13,559 nt of DNA, from the NCBI GenBank assembly GCA_002435955.1, contig DIWZ01000037.1, positions 1 through 13,559 on the forward strand, read 5' to 3'. The position numbers and the translations under genes were made by a program. Each line of letters opens with the position of its first letter. Within the stretch, counting starts at the first letter, position 1. The stretch comes from Pelobacter sp. UBA6093. GTDB lineage: Bacteria; Desulfobacterota; Desulfuromonadia; Desulfuromonadales; Syntrophotaleaceae. Under the pieces are notes generated by a model. The model saw only the letters and a list, made by a program, of their open reading frames with translations, was not told where the DNA came from and did no database searches. Shown here piece after piece: positions 1-7,481 of the stretch.

Positions 1-319
1 TTTTCCCAAGGTCAAGGAAATCAAGTGCTTGCACGGAGGCGTCGATGTCTACGACGCATCACGCCTCAGGATAGCGAAGTGGACAGCCTCCGGCTGCCCG
101 AAGGGCGAGGGCCAGGGATGGCCCGAGTCACACGCAAGCGTGCGGATTGACGCAGAGATTGGGGAAAAGGGCCGTTTCCGGATGAAAACCAACTCGGCAG
201 CCTGTCATGGACCACGACCCCAGAGAGGGTGGCTGCTCAGCGGCTTGTTCTTTACTTACAAGATCGGCAGAATCCTGTATGTTGGATCAACGCTGTCGGA
301 AGCTGGCCTGACGCCGTAA
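1..319 (+). other. Hairpin-rich stretch with an uncertain open frame (possible 3' end of a gene)
   Basis: One plus-strand frame (frame 2) is open from the window edge to a TAA at 317-319. Its translation, which includes VKEIKCLHGGVDVYDA and ends YVGSTLSEAGLTP, matches no family I recognise. The same DNA is packed with short perfect hairpins: GTGC-TT-GCAC at 25-34, GCGTCG/CGACGC at 39-57, GCCC-GAA-GGGC at 96-106, GGGCC/GGCCC at 109-124 and CACGC/GCGTG at 131-142. Such density is more typical of a dispersed intergenic element than of a gene. It could be the tail of a protein cut off by the window edge, a repeat element, or a structured leader. No start codon with a convincing ribosome-binding site is visible inside the frame. 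Confidence 0.3.
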
Positions 320-341
320 CGCCGCAGGGCGGACTTTTTGC
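320..341 (+). terminator. Possible weak rho-independent terminator
   Basis: Directly after the TAA at 317-319 comes a short GC hairpin (CGCC-GCAG-GGCG), a few bases, then five Ts. The stem is only about four base pairs, so this is tentative. The following bases (TTTTTGCGACGCCATC) resemble a motif I recall from intergenic regions of Geobacter-like genomes, so the T run may belong to a dispersed repeat and not to a terminator. Positions 342-450 hold nothing else I can name. Confidence 0.25.
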
Positions 342-450
342 GACGCCATCAGTATTTATTTGCAACCGGCACAGGGATAGTCCGACAGATTCCTGGGATT
401 CGTGACCGGACATAATCTATCTTAATACCCGCGAGCAGGATTAAAAAGGT

Positions 451-1098
451 GTGGTGCTGTTGAAAAGAAATCATAGATGGCAATCTGAACTATCAGCCAC
501 AGAATTGCATAACGAGCGGTTGGATATGGTGGTTAAGGCCTTGCTGCAGAGCAACTCCGAGAGTGTTCTTGATCTCGGCTGCGGGACGGGCCAATTACTG
601 GTTCGCCTGGCGGCTGAGAAACAGTTCCAGAAAATTGTCGGCATCGACCAGTCGCAAGAAGCCTTGGCGGAGGCGAGAGCCCTGCTTGCCCTGCCGGAAA
701 ACGCGCCTGGCGAAAACCGTCTATCGCTCTACCATGCTTCCTTCACCTCGTTTATTGAAGATATTATGGTTGGGTTTGACGCCGGGGCGATGGTGGAAAC
801 CATCGAACATGTTGCCCCCCAGCGCCTGTCCGCCGTCGAGCAGACGGTGTTTTCCTGCTTGCGGCTAAAAACCGTTGTCGTCACCACACCCAATCGCGAG
901 TTCAATGCGCTGCATGGCATCCCGGAAGGAGGATTCAGGCATCCGGATCATCGCTTCGAATGGACCCGGGCCAAGTTCAGGAGCTGGGCGGCGGGTGTGG
1001 CTCGGCGCAACGATTACCTGATCCGTTTTGATGATATCGGCGAGTTTGACCCGCAGCATGGAACTTCAACCCAGATGGCGACCTTTTCCCGCGGATAA
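451..1098 (+). CDS. Hen1-type small-RNA 3'-terminal 2'-O-methyltransferase, stand-alone catalytic domain
   Basis: Predicted SAM-dependent methyltransferase of the Hen1 family, which methylates the 2'-OH of the 3'-terminal ribose of RNA. The SAM-binding motif I is VLDLGCGTG (39-47) and the motif II acid lies in GIDQS (64-68). The Hen1 metal-binding signature is present as E116-x-x-E119-H120 together with H164/H167 in RHPDHRFEWTR. The C-terminal TSTQMATFSR also fits the family. Bacterial Hen1 is usually about 460 aa, with an N-terminal ligase-activating half and a Pnkp partner. This protein is only 215 aa, starts just before the methyltransferase fold, and has no Pnkp gene beside it in the window. 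The GTG at 451 is chosen because AGGA at 437-440 lies 10 bases upstream; GTG 454 is an alternative. The family call is secure; the substrate (tRNA fragments or other small RNA) is inference. Confidence 0.85.
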   Translation: MVLLKRNHRWQSELSATELHNERLDMVVKALLQSNSESVLDLGCGTGQLLVRLAAEKQFQKIVGIDQSQEALAEARALLALPENAPGENRLSLYHASFTSFIEDIMVGFDAGAMVETIEHVAPQRLSAVEQTVFSCLRLKTVVVTTPNREFNALHGIPEGGFRHPDHRFEWTRAKFRSWAAGVARRNDYLIRFDDIGEFDPQHGTSTQMATFSRG

Positions 1099-1280
1099 AA
1101 CCAGGCAGACAGGGAGGATGCGATTGCCCAGCCGCCTTACCACAACCGAAGGAGGTGGAAGACAAAATTTAATCTTCATGATGAAAAACACTTGATACTT
1201 GAGCAACCCGCGGGTAAGTGTAATGGGTACTGCGCCTGCCTGGTCAAACGGTGTGTTGCTTATTCAAAGGATGGGAAGAC
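1099..1280. promoter_or_regulatory. Intergenic leader before the alpha-2-macroglobulin gene; weak promoter candidate
   Basis: This gap holds TTGATA at 1192-1197, a plausible -35 box, but the hexamer 17 bases downstream (TAAGTG, 1215-1220) is a poor -10, so the promoter is only a guess. A perfect ribosome-binding sequence, AAGGAGGT, sits at 1149-1156 but leads to no real gene: the nearest ATG (1178) opens a five-codon frame, MMKNT. It may be a remnant of a lost gene or a chance match. No terminator is visible after the methyltransferase gene. Confidence 0.25.
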
Positions 1281-4200
1281 ATGAAGAAACCGTTCCGCGC
1301 TGTCGGTCGCCGCATGAGCAAGCTCACCGGATCATTTGCCTGGACGCCGCCACCCTGGGCCGCGACATTGCAGCGCAGCCGCAGACAGCACCCGGGCCGC
1401 TTCTGGGGCGGACTGGCGCTGGTGGCATTGCTGATCATCGCCGCGGCGGCGGGCTACCGCCATTACCGGCAGTTGCCCAAACCGCTGCGGCTGACCGCTG
1501 GGATCGAAGCCCCGGGGATCACCCCCAACGTCGAAAATCCCCGCCCCGAGAGCCTGCGCGTCACCTTTGCCTACGACACCGAGCGGCTGCGACCGGGACA
1601 GGAACTGCCCGAGGCACCGCCGTCGGTAGCGCGACTCGACCTGGTGAACCAGCGCGTCGCCGGAGGCATCCGCCTGGACCCGGCGATGGACGGCGTCTGG
1701 AGCTGGGAAGGGGATCGCACCCTGGTGTTCGTCCCCGAGCGGGAATGGCCGGCCGGCACCCGCTTCCGGCTGCGCTTCGACAAGCGGCTGTTCGCCCCGG
1801 AGGCCCGCTTCGCCAGCCTGAGTTACGCATTCCACTCACCGCCTTTCAACGTCGATGCGGGCAACCTGGAGTTTTACCAGGATCCCAGAGATCGCAAGAT
1901 ACGCCAGGCGGTCGCGACCCTGCGTTTCTCCCATCCGGTGGATGCGCAAAGCCTGGAGCAGCATCTGGTCATGTCCATGCGGCCCACCGATGAGGGGATC
2001 AAGACCCGCCCCGAAGAGATCGGCTTTAGCGTTACTTACGACAAAAACCAGCGCGAAGCCTACGTGCACAGCGCGCCGCTGCAACTGCCGGAACATGCCA
2101 ACTACCTGAAGCTGACCGTCAAAGCAGGTATCGCCCCGGCCACCGGCGGCGCGGCAACGGAGCAGCCCCTTTCCAGGCAGTTGCTGATCCCCGACCGGCT
2201 GAGCTTTCTGAAGGTCGACAGCGCCACGGCCGGCATCGTCCGCACCGACAAAAATGAGCCGCAGCAGGTGATTAGCCTGCGCTTCACCGACGACATCGCC
2301 GAGTCCGAACTGAAGGACAAACTGCAGGTCTGGCTGCTGCCGCCCCGCAACCCACAGCGTCCCGAGCAGCGCTGGCGAAGCCCCCGCGAGATCACCGACG
2401 CGGTGCTGGAGCAGGCCGCCCCCCTGCCCCTGGTCCCCCTCGAAACCGAGCACGGCTTTGCCAGGGAATACCACCTGCCCCTCGATGCGCCGCCGGGCCG
2501 CAACCTCTACCTGCGCCTCAAACCGGGTCTGACCTCCCTGGGCGGATTCGTGCATGCCTCCTTCTACGACACCCTGATCACGGCCCCCGACTATCCGCAA
2601 GAGATCAAAATCGCCGCCGACGGGGCGTTACTGTCTTTGGCCGGGGCCCACCAGCTGGGGCTCATGGCCCGCGGCCTGGAAGCCTTTCAGGTACGCATCG
2701 GCAAACTGCTGCCGGGACAGTTGCAGCACCTGATCAGCCAGACCAGCGGTGATTTGCGGGATCCGCATTTTGCCAACTACCGTTTCGGTCAGGACAACAT
2801 CGTCGAATACGCCGAGCAGATCGTCGACCTGAAACTTTTGCACCCCAAGCAGGCCAACTACGCCTCCGTCGACCTGAGTGCCCACCTGCCCACCGGCAAC
2901 GAGCGTTTCGGCCTGTTTTTCGTGGAGGTCTGCGGCTGGGACCAGGCCCGCCAGCAAAAAATGGGCTGGATCAGCGACAAGCGCCTGATCCTGGTCACCG
3001 ATCTCGGCCTGCTGGTCAAGGACAATGCCGACCAGAGCCACGAGGTCTTCGTGCAGGCCTTCGGTAGCGGTCGGCCGATCTCCGGCGCCAGAATCACCCT
3101 GCAGGGGCGCAATGGCCTGCCGCTGCTGAGCCGCGTTACCGACGCCGAAGGGCATGCGCACTTCCCCAGCACCAAGGGATTCGAAAACGAGCAGCAACCG
3201 TCCGTCTATGTGGTCAAAACCGCCGGCGACATGGCCTTCATCCCCTTTGAACGCAAGGCGCGGCAACTGAATTTCTCCCGTTTCGAGGTCGGCGGCGTTC
3301 ACGACCGGCAAGCGGGCGGCGAGGATAACGGGGCAAAGCTCGGCGCGTTTCTGTTCAGCGACCGCGGCCTGTATCGGCCGGGAGAACAGGTCGCCATCGG
3401 CTGCATCGTCAAAGCGCAGCCGCTGGACAACATCGAAGGCATCCCCCTGGAGATCGCCATCCGCAGCCCACGTGGGGCCGAGATAGCCAGCAAGCGCCTC
3501 AGCCTGGCGCAAAAAGGCTTCTTCGATTACCCCTACGCCACCCAGGCCGCCTCGGAGACCGGCACCTACCAGGTGGCCCTCTACCTGGTGCGCGACAACA
3601 AATATCGGGGCCGCATGCTCGGCTCGACCAGTTTTCGCGTCGAGGAGTTCCAGGCCGACACCCTGAAGATCCAGACCACCCTGCCCGACGTCAAGGATCA
3701 GGGCTGGAGCACCGCCAAAAACCTGACCGCGCGGGTGCAGCTGCGCAACCTGTTCGGCACCCCGGCGCAGGGGCGCAAGGTGACCGCCTTCATGAACGTG
3801 CGCAGCGCCCGCTTCAGCTTCAAGGAGTATCGGGATTTCAGCTTCGCCGACCCCTGGTACGATCCCGACAAGCCGCCCCTGCAGATCAATGAGGAACTGG
3901 AAGCCCGGACCACCGATGCGCAGGGGCAGGCCGAATTCACCCTGCCGCTGCAGCGCTTCACCGCCGGCACCTACCTGCTGACCCTTACAACCGAAGGCTT
4001 CGAGCCCGGCGGCGGGCGCAGCGTCGCGGCGCGCAACAGCGTGCTGCTCTCCCCCCTGCAGACCCTGGTCGGCACCAAAAGCGACGGCAAGCTGGATTAC
4101 ATCAACAAGGACGCCAAACGCTTCATCGACCTGATCGCTCTCGGGACGGATCTCAAGCCCCGCAGCCTGCAGGGTTTGCAGGCGCGGCTCACGGAAATCC

Positions 4201-7082
4201 GTACCATCTCGACCCTGGTGCAACAGCCCGACGGCACCTATGCCTACCAGTCGGTGGAAAAGGAACAGGAGCTCCAGACCGGGGATTTCGCCATCGCCGC
4301 CGCCGGCAGCCGCTACCGACTGCCCACCGAGCGCCCCGGCACCTTTGTCTGGGAAATCCTCGATCCGCAGGGATTGAAGCTAGCTCGGGTGCGTTTCAGC
4401 GTGGTCGGGCATGGCAACCTGCTGGGACAACTGGAAAAAAGCGCCGAACTCGACCTGAAACTCGATCACCGGGACTACAAGGCCGGCGACACCATCGAGA
4501 TGAACATCACCGCCCCCTACACCGGCCACGGCCTGATCACCATCGAAAGCGACCGGGTGCATGCCTGGAAATGGTTCAGCACCGACACCACCAGCAGCAT
4601 GCAGCGCATCGCCATTCCGCAGGATCTGGAAGGCAACGCCTACGTCAACGTCGCCTTCGTGCGTGACGCCGGTTCCCGCGAGATTTTCACCAGCCCCTTG
4701 AGCTACGCCGTGGCTCCGTTCACCATCGATCGCGGCAAGCGCACCCTCGATCTCAAGCTTGAGGCGGCTGCCAGGGTGCGTCCCGGCGATCGCATGGAGA
4801 TCGCCTACAGCACCGCCCGCCCTGCGCGCATCGCGGTGTTCGCCGTGGATGAGGGGATTTTGCAGGTAGCCGGTTACAAGACGCCGCAGCCCCTCGATCA
4901 TTTCCTGCGCAAACGCGCCCTGCAGGTCGACACCCTGCAGATGCTCGACCTGATCCTGCCGGAGTTCGACCTGATCCGCGAGGTGTCCGCCAGCGGCGGC
5001 GGCATGGCCGACGAAAGCATGCGCAAGGCACTGGCCGCCAACCTCAACCCCTTCGCCCGTGCGCTGGATAAGCCGGCGGTGTTCTGGTCGGGGATTGTCG
5101 ATGCCGACAGCGAGCAGCGCTCCGTCGGCTTCACGGTGCCCGACACCTTCGCCGGCACCCTGCGGGTAATGGCGGTGGCGGTGGCGGACGACGCCATTGG
5201 CGTGGCGGAACAATCCAGCCTGGTGCGCGGCCCCTTCGTCATCACCCCCAACCTGCTGACCCAGGCCGCCCCCGACGACAGCTTCCGCGCTTCGGTGGGC
5301 ATCAGCAATATCCTGGAAGGCTCGGGCAAGAACGCCCCGGTCAATGTACGGCTGGAGGCGTCGCCGCACCTTGAGATCGTCGGGGATGGGGCGCAGCGCC
5401 TGACCATCAGCGAAGGCAGCGAAAAGACGGTGCATTTCCGACTCAAGGTCAAGGACCAGCTCGGCGCAGCGCAGGTGCGTTTCAACATCACCTCGGGCAA
5501 GCAGCAGGCCAGTCGCCGCGCCACCCTCAGTATCCGGCCAGCACTGCCCTACACCACCACCCTGAGCAGCGGCTACGCCAAAAGCGGCAAGGCCGAGCTG
5601 CAGATGCCGCGTCGCCTGTACGCCGATCTGGCCGAGCAGCAGGTAGCCGCATCCAGCAGCCCGCTGGTGCTCATCGACGGTTTGTCATCCTATCTGGAAC
5701 ACTTCCCCCACGGCTGCACCGAACAGGTGGTCAGCCAGGTCTTTCCGCTGGTGGGGCTGATGAGCCATCCGGCCTTCGCGCCCCACGCCGCCGACAACCG
5801 TCAGCGCTTCGCCACCCTCATCACCCGGCTGCGCGAGCGGCAACTGGCCAGCGGCGGCTTCTGCTTCTGGCCGGGCGGCAGCGCGGTGGCGGAGTTCCCC
5901 AGCGTCTACGCCATGCATTTTCTGCTTGAGGTGCGCGAACTCGGTTATGCGGTGCCCGACGACCTCATGACCCGAGGCCGCGATTACCTGCGCGACAATG
6001 TCGGCAAGCAGCCCGTCGACCTGGAGCAGGCACGGGTGCGCGCCTATGCCATCTATCTGCTGACGCGCATGGGCGAAGTCACCACCAACCACCTGGTCAA
6101 CCTGCAGACCTGGCTGGATAAACAGCAGCCGAAAACCTGGCGTCAGGATCTGGCAGCCGCCTACATGGCCGCGGCGTACTCGCTGCTGCAGAAACGGGAC
6201 GACGCCAATGGGCTGATCAGCCACTACCGCCTTGGCGCCAAAGCCGGTAAAAACGACGGCGTTTTCCACTCGCAGTTGACCCGCGACGCCCAGTTCGTCT
6301 ACCTGCTGGCGCGGCACTTCCCGAACCGGGCGGCCAAGCTCGACGGCGAGGAACTGCTGCGCTTCGTCGAACCGGTGTTTCGCGGCCGCTACAACACCAT
6401 CTCCGCCGCCTACACCATCCTCGCCCTGGGCGCTTACGGGCGGCTGCAGAATGCACCGTTGCAGGATACGACGCTGCGCTTCACCGCCGTCAACGCCAAG
6501 GGAGATCAGCGAGCGCTGAAGGTCGAGCACAAACCGTTGCCGCAGGCCTCCTTCGGTACCGGTATCGCCAAGGTGCAGGTGGCGGCGGACACGGCGCTGT
6601 TCCACCTGCTGTCCCAGGCCGGCTTCGATCGGGCCCTGCCGAAGTCCCCGGTGCGCGACAAGCTGGAGATCACCCGCGAATACCTCGACCGGGAGGGCAA
6701 ACCGGTCACGCAGCTGCAGCAGGGGCAGGAAGTCACCGTGCGCCTGCGGATCCGCGCCCTGGCCGAACCGGTGGATAACGTGGCCGTCATCGACCTGCTG
6801 CCGGGTGGCTTCGAAGTACTGCGCGACTCAGTACCGCGCACTGCCGTCGGCTGGCGGGCCGACTATGTCGACGTGCGCGAGGACCGGGTGGTCTTCTACG
6901 GCCGCTTCGACACCATCGCCCGGGAACTCAGCTACCGGGCCAAGGTCACCAGCGCCGGGCAGTTCGTGATCCCGCCGCCGTGGGCCGAGGCCATGTACGA
7001 CCGGGCGGTGCGTGCGTCCGGCGTAAGCGGCAGCTTCAGCGTTACGCCTTCGGTATCTGGAAAATCCGCAGGATCTGAGTAA
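1281..7082 (+). CDS. Bacterial alpha-2-macroglobulin family protein (YfhM-like), membrane anchored, thioester intact
   Basis: A 1933-aa envelope protein that, by family knowledge, traps foreign proteases in the periplasm and links to them covalently. A basic N-terminus is followed by one hydrophobic segment at about 42-59 (WGGLALVALLIIAAAAGY) and a periplasmic body. It is therefore predicted to be inner-membrane anchored by this segment; no lipobox cysteine is present, unlike E. coli YfhM. MG domains follow, including VTDLGLLVKDNADQSHEVFV (near 575) and the family hallmark DRGLYRPGE (694-702). The A2M segment (SVGFTVPDTFAGTLRVMAVAV) begins near 1279. The thioester motif is G-C1479-T-E-Q1482 in the helical thioester domain, with Cys and Gln both retained. 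At about 1930 aa it is longer than E. coli YfhM (about 1650 aa). ATG 1281 is preferred (AAGG at 1267-1270, then MKKPFR); an in-frame GTG at 1251 would add ten unlikely residues. Downstream pbpC supports the role. Confidence 0.95.
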   Translation: MKKPFRAVGRRMSKLTGSFAWTPPPWAATLQRSRRQHPGRFWGGLALVALLIIAAAAGYRHYRQLPKPLRLTAGIEAPGITPNVENPRPESLRVTFAYDTERLRPGQELPEAPPSVARLDLVNQRVAGGIRLDPAMDGVWSWEGDRTLVFVPEREWPAGTRFRLRFDKRLFAPEARFASLSYAFHSPPFNVDAGNLEFYQDPRDRKIRQAVATLRFSHPVDAQSLEQHLVMSMRPTDEGIKTRPEEIGFSVTYDKNQREAYVHSAPLQLPEHANYLKLTVKAGIAPATGGAATEQPLSRQLLIPDRLSFLKVDSATAGIVRTDKNEPQQVISLRFTDDIAESELKDKLQVWLLPPRNPQRPEQRWRSPREITDAVLEQAAPLPLVPLETEHGFAREYHLPLDAPPGRNLYLRLKPGLTSLGGFVHASFYDTLITAPDYPQEIKIAADGALLSLAGAHQLGLMARGLEAFQVRIGKLLPGQLQHLISQTSGDLRDPHFANYRFGQDNIVEYAEQIVDLKLLHPKQANYASVDLSAHLPTGNERFGLFFVEVCGWDQARQQKMGWISDKRLILVTDLGLLVKDNADQSHEVFVQAFGSGRPISGARITLQGRNGLPLLSRVTDAEGHAHFPSTKGFENEQQPSVYVVKTAGDMAFIPFERKARQLNFSRFEVGGVHDRQAGGEDNGAKLGAFLFSDRGLYRPGEQVAIGCIVKAQPLDNIEGIPLEIAIRSPRGAEIASKRLSLAQKGFFDYPYATQAASETGTYQVALYLVRDNKYRGRMLGSTSFRVEEFQADTLKIQTTLPDVKDQGWSTAKNLTARVQLRNLFGTPAQGRKVTAFMNVRSARFSFKEYRDFSFADPWYDPDKPPLQINEELEARTTDAQGQAEFTLPLQRFTAGTYLLTLTTEGFEPGGGRSVAARNSVLLSPLQTLVGTKSDGKLDYINKDAKRFIDLIALGTDLKPRSLQGLQARLTEIRTISTLVQQPDGTYAYQSVEKEQELQTGDFAIAAAGSRYRLPTERPGTFVWEILDPQGLKLARVRFSVVGHGNLLGQLEKSAELDLKLDHRDYKAGDTIEMNITAPYTGHGLITIESDRVHAWKWFSTDTTSSMQRIAIPQDLEGNAYVNVAFVRDAGSREIFTSPLSYAVAPFTIDRGKRTLDLKLEAAARVRPGDRMEIAYSTARPARIAVFAVDEGILQVAGYKTPQPLDHFLRKRALQVDTLQMLDLILPEFDLIREVSASGGGMADESMRKALAANLNPFARALDKPAVFWSGIVDADSEQRSVGFTVPDTFAGTLRVMAVAVADDAIGVAEQSSLVRGPFVITPNLLTQAAPDDSFRASVGISNILEGSGKNAPVNVRLEASPHLEIVGDGAQRLTISEGSEKTVHFRLKVKDQLGAAQVRFNITSGKQQASRRATLSIRPALPYTTTLSSGYAKSGKAELQMPRRLYADLAEQQVAASSSPLVLIDGLSSYLEHFPHGCTEQVVSQVFPLVGLMSHPAFAPHAADNRQRFATLITRLRERQLASGGFCFWPGGSAVAEFPSVYAMHFLLEVRELGYAVPDDLMTRGRDYLRDNVGKQPVDLEQARVRAYAIYLLTRMGEVTTNHLVNLQTWLDKQQPKTWRQDLAAAYMAAAYSLLQKRDDANGLISHYRLGAKAGKNDGVFHSQLTRDAQFVYLLARHFPNRAAKLDGEELLRFVEPVFRGRYNTISAAYTILALGAYGRLQNAPLQDTTLRFTAVNAKGDQRALKVEHKPLPQASFGTGIAKVQVAADTALFHLLSQAGFDRALPKSPVRDKLEITREYLDREGKPVTQLQQGQEVTVRLRIRALAEPVDNVAVIDLLPGGFEVLRDSVPRTAVGWRADYVDVREDRVVFYGRFDTIARELSYRAKVTSAGQFVIPPPWAEAMYDRAVRASGVSGSFSVTPSVSGKSAGSE

Positions 7083-7457
7083 GGAGGGAGCAACTCTCAA
7101 TATGCTTCTGGTCATGCACCTTTCTCAAATTGCCCCAAATCTTCGAAAATCGGTGCACCGCCAGCGTGAAGTGGACAAACAAATATAATTTTCACCACGA
7201 AGGACACGAAGAGCACGAAGAAATACCTACAAAACAAAACCTTATGTTTTTTCTTGTCTTGGATTTACCCTTCGTGTCCTTCGTGATCTTCGTGATTCAA
7301 GCTTTTAGATTCTGCGTTTTTTGCCTCAGGTGCCTGATAAGTACACATAAGTGCAAAAAGGTCGAAGAGCGAATCAAATCACTGGAGCCAAGTGCATAAC
7401 CAGAAATATGTTCACCACCCCACGCGTTTTACCTGCTGAAAAACACAGAGGCAAAGC
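7083..7457. other. Intergenic region between the macroglobulin gene and pbpC
   Basis: This 375-base gap has no credible gene. It is visibly more AT-rich than either flanking gene and contains the CACGAAG/CTTCGTG inverted repeat listed separately. The open frame across it (7130-7399) reads HHEGHEEHEE on one arm and FVSFVIFVI on the other, which is the repeat translated. No clear terminator or promoter was found, so whether pbpC is co-transcribed with the macroglobulin gene is open. Confidence 0.6.
7196..7294. repeat. Inverted-repeat element built from CACGAAG / CTTCGTG heptamers
   Basis: The left arm has three exact CACGAAG copies at 7196-7202, 7205-7211 and 7214-7220, with a 9-base period. 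The right arm has three exact CTTCGTG copies at 7270-7276, 7279-7285 and 7288-7294, with the same period. The arms can pair over 25 bases, with mismatches only in the two-base spacers, around a loop of about 49 bases. Similar CACGAAG-rich palindromes are, from memory, dispersed intergenic repeats in many GC-rich environmental bacteria. I infer a REP/MITE-like unit rather than a gene-specific signal. Confidence 0.85.
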
Positions 7458-7481
7458 TTGAAACACAGGCTTCCACCCATG
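7446..7481 (+). promoter_or_regulatory. Two candidate translation starts for pbpC
   Basis: AGAGG (7446-7450) lies 7 bases before an in-frame TTG at 7458. A weaker CAGG (7466-7469) lies 9 bases before the ATG at 7479. The ATG is chosen because the protein then starts MKKVLRPAAILLLVIAAAII, a typical signal-anchor. The TTG would add only MKHRLPP and keep the same topology, so function is unaffected. Confidence 0.5.

Noticed and set aside
1199..1993. Plus-strand frame of 264 aa overlapping the start of the macroglobulin gene
   Set aside because: Most of it is Arg/Pro/Gly-rich out-of-frame reading of the macroglobulin gene, whose own frame carries the clear membrane anchor and domains.
2628..4223. 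Long minus-strand open frame (531 aa) opposite the macroglobulin gene
   Set aside because: Same cause: an antisense frame in GC-rich coding DNA with low-complexity sequence and no motif.
7130..7399. 89-aa frame between the macroglobulin gene and pbpC
   Set aside because: It is the translated CACGAAG/CTTCGTG inverted repeat (HHEGHEEHEE and FVSFVIFVI), a common spurious product.
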